In this document: positions 56,411 to 64,000 of the stretch, in pieces | How positions within the stretch are numbered: the stretch's first letter is position 1 | Layout of the letters: each line of letters starts with the position of its first letter | Source of the DNA: Capitulum mitella | Taxonomy: Eukaryota > Arthropoda > Thecostraca > Pollicipedomorpha > Pollicipedidae | Length of the DNA stretch: 64,000 nucleotides | Reading direction: 5' to 3' | Assembly (NCBI GenBank): GCA_030062745.1 | Contig: CP099841.1 | Coordinates: 16,853,063-16,917,062, forward strand | Notes under the pieces: generated by a model | Database searches by the model: none | Told to the model about the DNA's origin: nothing | Seen by the model: only the letters and a program-made list of their open reading frames with translations | Position numbers and translations under genes: made by a program

Positions 56411-57040
56411 TGAGGCGGTCGCGCCGCGGCCCGGCCCAGCGGACGCCGCTGTCCACCACTGAGCCGGCGCCGCACGCGGCTGCCGGACATCAGAGCACCA
56501 GGCGCCGCCGCCGCCGTCTGGCCTGGAAGCAGTCTCCAGTCGCCGGTCAGAAATCGCCTGTCAGCCACAGTGGACTACAGTGCCGACGTCAGTGGTTTCA
56601 GAAACCGCCCGTCAGCTACAGTGGACTACAGTGCCGGCGTCGGGGACCGTCAGAGATCGCATGTGAGCTACAGTGGATTACAATGCCGGCTTCAGGAGCT
56701 GGCTACCGCTTGACTTGCTTTCGCTTCGTCGTTCGGATTGGGTATATAAGTGGTCCATCGAATGGACTGGCTTTCTCGGGTTTGGTTCCCATGTGTGTGC
56801 CGGTAACACGCCGTCGCTGATCGCCGTGGCGACTGCGCCACTACCATTGGTCGGTGGCTGGCCTCGGAGGCAGAGGCGGCCACCACCATCCTTTGCGTGA
56901 CCGCCTTTGCGGTGCATGCGGGCTCCACATGCTGGTGCTCCGGACGCACTGGTACGCGGGCCTCTGTCGCGTGCTATGTAGTTTGTACGCCTAATGAAAA
57001 TCTGAGTTCATGGAAATAAATCTGTTGAAGGTTACTACGC
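56411..57040 (+). other. Gapvd1: Gapvd1 3' UTR with triple 51-52-bp repeat
   Basis: GC-rich and continuing from the stop codon. Three direct repeats (core AGCTACAGTGGACTACAGTG) start at about 56,561, 56,612 and 56,664. The first AATAAA after the stop is at 57,015-57,020, giving a probable cleavage site near 57,035. The end is inferred from that signal only. Confidence 0.6.
57015..57020 (+). terminator. Gapvd1: Polyadenylation signal AATAAA (candidate)
   Basis: First canonical AATAAA downstream of the stop codon at 56,408-56,410, in sequence that turns AT-rich. A plausible 3' end of the Gapvd1 transcript. Confidence 0.5.
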
Positions 57041-57540
57041 GTATTTTAGGACAAATAGTCGCAAGGGTTTTAGCCGAGGGCAGTTTTGTCGAATGTGAAA
57101 AGGTCGAATCATTTTTTGCCGACATGCCGTTGTTTCCGAAATACGGAAAAGGCGAATAGACAAAAAGTCCAACGGTAAATTGACACATTTTTTGTGGACA
57201 CGTCAAGATACCGAATGCCATTCAAATGTAAATCTGACGACACGCTATCCTGCCGAAAGTATATTTGTCAAATGTCACTTGATCGACACGTCAATTAGCT
57301 GACCCTTGTTAAGCCGAATAACATTTTATGAAATGTCAGTCGAACGGAATGTGATCTAGTACCGTGATAATTCGAATATTAATTTGTCGAACGTCAATAT
57401 GAATTAGTCGAATGGGGACCAGTTAAATGTTAATATGTCGACAGTAAGTTCATTGAATTGCCAAATTAGATTGATCAGTCGTATTCCAGTCGAGATACAT
57501 TTTTCAGAGAATCGAGAACAGAGTTGCCGAATGTTTCGTG
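57040..57540. repeat. Degenerate short-period array of GTCGAATGTC-type words
   Basis: Words like TTTGTCGAATGTGA, TTTGTCGAACGTCAATATGA and TTAGTCGAATGGGG recur every 20-35 bp. The structure resembles arrays N1/N2 and the tail array at 63,690, but the words differ. Confidence 0.6.
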
Positions 57541-58869
57541 ATGAATACGTGTGCTAGAAAAAAATGTCAAAAAACAACGTTGAGCGGGAGACTTCATTTA
57601 TTCCAGGATGACAGAGAGAGAGAGACCGTCGTATGGACCTCTAAAGACGGTTTATGCCGTTTACAGGCCAGCAGGTACCCTTTAGCGATCAACGGGGCCT
57701 CTGTACTGCGAGATGAATGCCACTTTACAGGATAGCATGGACTCCTTCACAGGCCGTCAGCCGCAGAAGTTTCTTTACTGCATGATTCCGTTTATTGCAT
57801 ACTGGGTGCACAAGGTTAAGGTCAAGGTTAAAGTCAAACTAGGGCACGAACAACATCATGTTTTGTGCAAAATTAGTGTCAAAAGTTACCAGCAGCGGAA
57901 GCCTTTGTGAACATGGATAGCATTAGTAGTTCGCACCCGTAGGACTCCATCGCGTCCGTGGGACTCGGACGCGATGAGACTGATCTCTCCGATGCGTGGT
58001 GATCGACCAGACCGATCGGAGATCTTACGCCCGCCACAATCACGTGGTACCTCGGAAACCGGCCCGCCGCTGCGGCACGTGACATGTGAATGCGCGTTAT
58101 GTTGTTTCGACGCCAGAGACGCAGTCCTACATTTGCCATTTGTTGTTTTTGTTTGTAATTGCAGTGAATATCCAATGCGCTCTGTTCAGGGCGAAATGAG
58201 AGATTTGACCTGGGGCGACCTCGACTGAGCTTCCCTTATTTTTCTGGTCTGCATACGAATCTGGTTCGATCTATCACTTCAATCTGTTGGATTTTCAGAC
58301 ATCGATACGTAAAACATTACCTTCAAAGTAGCGTCGGGAGCGGATTCTGCTGAAAAGGGCATATGCTGACCTGACCTGGAATCGACCAACTGACCTCAGG
58401 CAATAAAACTGCATGTCACAAGAACGACCAGAGGCTGTTTTATCTGATTTAGCACCACAACTGGCTGTGCCGTTACTAGACGGGGACTAAAATGCCAGAC
58501 ATTCCGTTTGTAGCGCAAGAAAAGGAAAATGTTTTGGTTTGACATGACCTGGGAGGTCAAGACTTGTCCGAAGAAGATCGAATCGGGCACCGTTAGATTC
58601 AGCACATTCCAAGCAATCGCGAGGCTCTACCTCAGGAGGTGAAGGTGAATGGCTTGGGGTGTTGGTGTCCCCCCGCCCCCTCCCCAGGTGCGTTCTAGAA
58701 TGGCGAAATAGGAAGTGCAGGCAAGAGTTAATCGGCAAGAACAAAGCAAATAGTGCCAAATTGTCGCCAGTGATATCATTTTCTACGCTTCCTGCGTCCT
58801 CACAGCACCGAACGAAGACACGGACCACAGTCACCGGTCTGTCACCGTCAGAGGACCAAACTTTATAGT

Positions 58870-59075
58870 TGGTTGGTTTGGGTGAAGGTGCACAGCCACC
58901 TGGGCTCAAGCGTCCGGTGTCCAATCCACACCACACTTGTCACCGATCGAGATCTGCAGCATCTGCGACGGATCGGATCACCGGCAAGCGGCATCGAGAT
59001 CTGAACCCACAGCCTTACGATTATGGGTACGATGTTTGTCCACTAAGCACTTTTCGGAGTACTAACCGGTGACGG
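58870..59075 (-). mobile_element. tRNA-derived SINE, minus strand
   Basis: The reverse complement starts near 59,070 and contains GTGCTTAGTGGACAAACATC, CGTACCCATAATCG, AAGGCTGTGGGTTCAGATCT. This is the familiar AGTGGA..GGTTGTGGGTTCGAATC tRNA-like head with an RNA polymerase III B box. A body of about 130 bp follows. The flanks 57,541-58,869 and 59,076-59,440 hold nothing else recognised. Confidence 0.65.
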
Positions 59076-59440
59076 AGATTCGCGCATACTGGGACATAAG
59101 CATTGGCATAGCAGCGGGACGAGGGGCCATGACCCCCCACTTCTGGAAAATTTAACGTTAACCTTATGGGCAAAAACGTCTCTGCCCGTCCTCCCGTACT
59201 ACTTTTTCAATTTCCTCTTTCCTGGATGTTTCTACGCCCCCGAAGCAAAAAGGAACCATCATTTGTATGCCACTAGATTTTTTGTTGCCAACTTATAACA
59301 TTTTCCCCTCATGACATTTTCTGTCCGTGGTCACTCCGGCAGGCATACAGAGTTGCAATAGAAGCTGCAACCTCGAAAAATTAGTGGGGAAATTCTCCAG
59401 CAATTTCAGGGGTCATGAAAATAGACGTGGGGTATGAAAT

Positions 59441-59960
59441 TTAACCCGCCCCCGACTGGGGATGGTTCAACGCCCCCCTGAGGTTTTCCGAGACTGCGAG
59501 ACAACGAACGAACCCAGCGCCACGAAACTTCCTGTACCCTTTGCTTGGTCATTTTTCCACCTTGCACCAAGTTTTTGGCCTCAGGGCGAGTAAGGTGCCC
59601 GACCCAGGCCAGGTCAAGTGGATCTATGTCCAAAAAGTTTAGCGCCCTGTAACTTTTCCGGAAAACATTATATAACAAAAAAACAAAATTAAAGTTTAAC
59701 CCTCACAATAACAGGGTTAGAAATTTTGGAAAATTCAACAAATCTGTTATCTCAGATTTTTCAGCAATGTCCGGGTCATTCACCTAAGGTCAAGCCCGTT
59801 TTCAACACATGTTATTTTTTCGAAAACTGCCGGAATTTTTTGCAACAATTTCAGTGTCGGGAGATCCAGGCACCCATTCGCCGTCAAGGAACAACGTTTC
59901 AATGACCACTGACCACTGGCCCGAGGTCAGGTCACGAATAACTATTATGAGTCAAGTCAA
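59441..59960 (-). mobile_element. Family A copy (A3), truncated, minus strand
   Basis: It begins TTAACCCGCCCCCGACTGGG, the terminal inverted repeat, and reads as the inverse of the A1 3' half (CCGAGACTGCGAGACAACGA, AACTATTATGAGTCAA). It stops at about 59,960, so it lacks the other end. It proves that family A termini are inverted repeats. Confidence 0.7.
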
Positions 59961-60815
59961 ATTGTAAGGAAGAGGATTAAAAAAGAATAGCATGAAGATA
60001 GTTAATCAGTATTATCAACAGCGACTCAAACGTAATAGAAGGGCGCCTTCAGGGGGATGCAGTTGGCTGGGGCCACGGACCTAGAAATCACTTTCCTTAT
60101 AAGACGTGATGAGCTGACTGCTCCGATCTAAGGTGCTGCACGTCGACTGAAACTACCGCAGCCGCACCCAATTCTTCGTCCATTATGTTTTTTGTATATA
60201 ACTAGGGTTAAAGAATGCTATCGTTTGATCAAGACTGAAATTTAGAGAGTTCCTGAGGTCCAAGGCTAATTGCTAAAAAAAAAATGTCCAAGGCTTTTTT
60301 GTTATAAAAGTCCCATTCATTACATTGTGTGATTAAGTCATGACTATTTGAAATGCTGCCACGTTTACTAAGACTGCTACAGTTCTACCCAGGCCAAGTT
60401 TGTAATGCTTATTTCATACTGGGGCAAAAGCATAGTTTGGTTCAAAACTGGTGATAAAGAGTATGGGAAATTTGTAGCAGTCACAGGAAAATTCTGTTAG
60501 CAGGGATGGGTAGCACTGGATTACAGAACCGCAAGTTCTAGGATGCAATTCCCATCACTCAGAAACGGACCTTTGCATATTTTTTTTAGCTCTCTGTATT
60601 GACATGAGCGACCTGAGAGCCGCCACTTGATCATCAGTCATCACCTCCTCACGCCTGGGAGTCGCCTGAAAAAAATTTAACTAAAGGCACTGTGCCACGC
60701 TGCCAGTCACGTCCGGTCGTCAATGTCCGAGATAAATCTCATAACATAGATGGTCAAGGCGCCTAAGCACGTTGCTATTTTAACTCCAACTATTTCAACT
60801 TACTCTAACTAAACA
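59961..60815. other. Intergenic spacer, nothing firm
   Basis: A stretch at 60,495-60,570 (GATGGGTAGCACTGGATTAC .. ATGCAATTCCCATCAC) is weakly tRNA-like and may be a SINE scrap. The rest is unrecognised. Confidence 0.3.
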
Positions 60816-61080
60816 TTAAGTCACGCCCAACGGGGGGACGCTTCGGGACGCCCTCCCCCCTAAGGATATGGTGACAGCAGTGAAATGGTGAAAAAAGCAG
60901 CGCGTGCAGCGCGCTGAAATTTTCAGTACCCTTTGTTAATCTTTTACGCATGCGTTATAGCATTTTCAACTTCTGGTCATCTCAGGTCACTGACCTAGAC
61001 CACGTAAAAGAGGTCAACTTCCGATTTTTGGCAGTCTTCTATAAACCACACCCTGCAATCGATGGACCTATTCCTAATCA
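60816..61080 (-). mobile_element. Family A-related fragment with TTAA edge
   Basis: TTAAGTCACGCCCAACGGGG begins a GC-rich end, followed by CAGTACCCTTTGTTAATC and CTCAGGTCACTGACCTAGAC, the same layout as A3. The adjacent family J copy begins at 61,083, apparently interrupting it. Confidence 0.4.
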
Positions 61081-61082
61081 AT

Positions 61083-62294
61083 GGAACCGTATTCCCGACA
61101 GGGCTGAATCCGCCTCCCCCTCGGGTTTTTTGCTTGCCAATTCCAGGGTTTTTGTCGTAGCTTCACGAAACCATGTGACTCTTCCTAGCTATTTCTTTTA
61201 CGTACTGTGACCAAATTTTGTAATTATATTTTGCTCAGGGGCGGGCCAGGCAACGTTTTTGGCAGGCACCTCAGGCCATTTTTGGCCCTGTTAAGGGTAA
61301 AACGAAAATCACTGCCAAAACCAGCGTTTTTAAGATAGAACATAAGAACGTTATATGGCTGTATAGCTTAATTGTTGGGCAACACAAGTATAATTTTGTT
61401 CATCTGAGGTCACTTTACAAGGTCAGGTCAAGGTTAAAAGTCAAAATTTGTTTTTTTGCAATAATTTATGCGCTGTTTTTTTCAAATGCCCAACCCGGAA
61501 TATACATGACGTAAAAAGATGCGCTCTACCTGAGTATCAAGTTTCAGCTTGATATCAGGTCGGGTCACGGAGCTATGACCTAAAATGTCAGTGCGCGTGC
61601 CCTATATCGCAATAGTCGTAAAATGAAATTTTTGAAATAGAGTGAATTCAAACGATTGAAAACGTTCACAGATAATATTAAATGCACACGAGATCGTTTG
61701 AAGTGACTCCAAGGTCACTGGCACATTTAAGGTCAAAGGTCAAGAGTTGGTCTGAAGAACACTTGACCATGACAGGTCCCCTTTTTTCATGTCCCTGGCA
61801 CCGCCTGTGCTAATATTATGCAAACATTGTAATACGATTTGTACTTCTTTAGCATAACATGACCAGCAGAAGCCAAAAAAGTGCTTTTGCCTTTTTTGTT
61901 CATTCAGTTGCTGAAAACTAATTCTCTTATTTTTGAAACTTAGTGAACGCAATGAATTTTCTCAAAATTTCAAATGTACGTACCAATGGTAATAGTCCCA
62001 TTCATAATGTCTCGATTCATGCCACTGTCATCGAAATTGGTCTATGAACAACAGAGTTATAAAAAGTCCAAAAATGCCCCCCATTTGGATGTTTTTGCTC
62101 CTCTGTATTCACCTCTTTCAAATTTTTTAAAACTCCTTTTTATAGAAATGTAGTTTACATCATGGCAAATCGATTGCCGTTTGTTGCGATGAAATCGGGT
62201 TTGTAGTTCTGAAGATCACAGGGGAGCCGAATCCGCACCCCTCCCCCTTGCCGGGAATTGTCCATACCGTCTAGCCCTCCGGGAATAGGGTTAA
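61083..62294 (+). mobile_element. Family J element (J2), about 1.2 kb, ending at TTAA
   Basis: Left end AACCGTATTCCCGACAGGGC. The right end is the inverse, reading TTAACCCTATTCCCGGAGGG on the minus strand, so it has terminal inverted repeats of about 22 bp and a TTAA at the right edge. The interior matches J1 in inverse orientation. No coding region. Contains AGGTCAGGTCAAGGTTA at about 61,421 and other half-site clusters. Confidence 0.65.
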
Positions 62295-63479
62295 AGCTTC
62301 TAGATATAGTAGTCGAGGACATTACTAAGAATTGTGCTATCTCGAGTTTGTTGTCGAGGTCAAAATTAACGATCTGAGGTTAGCCCAGCTTCCGCCCTAT
62401 TTTCCCTGTTTCTAACGGCTTTAAACCATTTCTTCGGCTTGTCGGTGCCTGAGATCCTGGGTGTTGCCAGGGGCGGGGGGACGCGTCCCCCTTTTCTCAG
62501 ACAGAAGAGGATCGTCCGACTGTAGTGTCTGAGGAAAGCAGAAATATCATGGCACATGCAAGTGAGATCAAAAGCAACAAAAGTACATGGACGACAGACA
62601 ATAAAGCACATGTGGATATAGTCTCGAACTCGCCACCTTCGTGGAAAAGTCCCAGACCAAACCAGCATTCGCTAAACTCCAGTGAAACCCAAAGCGGGAG
62701 GTTTAAGCATGCAAGGCTACTATAAGCCCAAAGTTACGTAGACTGAAAAGAAAGCGTAATGCAGGATACGAATGAGTCAGCCAGTTAAAAATGGATGCAT
62801 AGGCTATTTTATTCATTTATTTGTTTCAATGCCAAAGACCAGCGCATCATTGATAGGCGAAGTCATTTCAGTAAAATACGGCGTTCAAGATAACATACAG
62901 TCAGCAAGTGAAAATAAATGCCCAGTGACGTATGAAGGACAAGAGACGCCATTACAGAGTCAAGACCTACGTAACTCTCTGAGCTTAAGGCACCCCAAAG
63001 TTGCCATGGGGAATTTGTACATTATTCCTATCAGTCGTTAGAAAAAAGAATTTGCAGCCCTCGGCATCCTGCAGAATACACTACTCTGAACCGTACTGAC
63101 ACCTATTCGCGGCAAGCAAACTGTATTTGGATGTGGATCGATCGAGGTGGCACATGTAAGGGGAAACAGCGGGATAGGATGAAGGTTCAATCTTCCTTTT
63201 AAAAAGCTTTTGAGGAATAGAATTTCATGCTTCCCTTTTCAAGATCCTTCAGATGCAATTTTGAAATGACGCGGGCAGCGACCATAAGAACATAAGAAGT
63301 GGTTTGCCCAGAGCATGTGCGAATAAACACTCAAATGAAGAACTTGTCTTGGACTCGATCGACCCGCACTGTGTGAGACTGGCTGGCCCCGTCCAGATCA
63401 CACCACGGGATTAAGGGACGGTTCGCACGTTCGCAAAATACGCTGCAATAACTGCGTTTATTACTGCGCCTCAATTCAA
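62295..63479. other. Intergenic sequence, nothing recognised
   Basis: A fragment GGGGCGGGGGGACGCGTCCC at about 62,471 resembles an element terminus. Plus-strand frames at 62,525 and 62,772 have no recognised similarity. CATAAGAACATAAGAA at about 63,281 is a motif often seen with CR1/L2-type LINE or SINE remnants. Confidence 0.35.
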
Positions 63480-63690
63480 TTTCACCTGCTAGAGCCAAAT
63501 TGAACTAGCCGAATAAGGAGGCAAAATGCTCGGTTACCCGGGACGACCGAGACTTTGTCACGAGCACGTGGGATAAAAGTAAGCTTTGTATCCGTTGTGA
63601 CGACTAGGTCCCTAATCTTACTCACATTTTCAAATTCTACTTCTGGCTCTCCCGGGACCAGAAATTGATGACCAGACATTGAAAGCAAAT
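63480..63690 (-). mobile_element. LINE scrap, late reverse-transcriptase segment
   Basis: On the minus strand the frame reads VEFENVSKIRDLVVTTDTKL TFIPRARDKV..RAFCLLIR, resembling the RT segment VxxxRDLGVxxDxxLxFxxH...A....LIxR of non-LTR elements. Only about 70 codons remain. Confidence 0.65.
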
Positions 63691-63890
63691 GATCGACATA
63701 GATAAACAGCGATACGGATAAAGATCGGAAACGAAATATGATCGAATACCAAATCATCGACAGGATAAACATCGGCGTGGATAAATATCGAAACGGAAAG
63801 CCATTAATGGGAAGAGATCGAAATGGGAACAGATCGAAACGAGAAAAAGGTTCAAATGGAAAAATACCGATAGAGAATAGCCTTGAAGTA
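63690..63890. repeat. Degenerate 15-20-bp array (GATCGAAACG words)
   Basis: Words GATAAATATCGAAACGG, GATCGAAATGGGAACA and GATCGAAACGAGAAA recur at 15-22-bp spacing to about 63,860. Confidence 0.7.
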
Positions 63891-64000
63891 AATCATTTTG
63901 AGGGTATACATACAAGATATGCCAAAATAAAAAAAGAAAAGGTACCGGCCATGTTTACCAGCCTTTACGCATGTGCACTGGTTCAACATCGCTAACGTTT

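Noticed and set aside
55942-56820. 292-codon plus frame overlapping exon 21
   Set aside because: Out of frame with the strongly conserved VPS9 sequence; an arginine-rich artefact of GC bias.
60495-60570. tRNA-like segment
   Set aside because: Weak A-box and B-box resemblance and no cloverleaf pairing that I could confirm, so not called as a tRNA gene or SINE.
1-64000. LTR retrotransposons, endogenous retroviruses, Polintons, CRISPR arrays
   Set aside because: No paired direct long terminal repeats, gag/pol/integrase or capsid text, or regular spacer arrays were seen. The minisatellites have no unique spacers.

Overview
The window is animal nuclear DNA: one large, intron-rich, plus-strand protein gene set in dispersed repeats, tandem repeats and old transposons. 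Its 21 coding exons are recognisable from 4,757 to 56,410. Together they encode an orthologue of GAPVD1 (Gapex-5 / RME-6), an endocytic regulator with an N-terminal RasGAP-like domain and a C-terminal VPS9 (Rab5 exchange factor) domain. The reconstructed protein is about 1,450 residues, close to the vertebrate length of about 1,480. Two acidic WSTDVL motifs and an arthropod-like linker suggest an arthropod, perhaps a crustacean, but the species cannot be fixed from the sequence. Exons are GC-rich; introns range from about 0.27 to 10.6 kb.

Layout: 1-4,748 is upstream sequence or a 5' intron. It holds a CCAAT/CRE/GC-box cluster at 181-223 and a TTAA-flanked element (family A) inserted in another (family J). 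Exons 1-8 (4,757-15,112) encode the RasGAP half. Exons 9-17 (17,075-34,755) encode a long, low-complexity, probably disordered linker. Exons 18-21 (45,390-56,410) encode the helical bundle and VPS9 domain. A 3' UTR follows, probably ending near the AATAAA at 57,015. From there to 64,000 lies intergenic DNA with a SINE, more family A and J copies and a LINE scrap.

The introns hold several non-autonomous families (A, B, C, J) with GC-rich termini reading roughly (TTAA)CCC..., for which a piggyBac-like origin is plausible. They also hold a 2,006-bp hAT-type element with intact inverted repeats and a perfect 8-bp target duplication, fragments of several LINEs on the minus strand, tRNA-derived SINEs and an inverted pair of a further family (K). 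Several introns carry minisatellites right beside their splice junctions. In two of them the repeat unit contains a copy of the adjoining 3' splice site and first exon bases, which is the most unusual feature here.

No second intact host gene, tRNA or rRNA gene, CRISPR array, LTR element or Polinton was recognised. Family and element names A-L are labels used only in this annotation. Exon joins were checked by codon phase and by comparison with remembered GAPVD1 sequence, not by transcript data.
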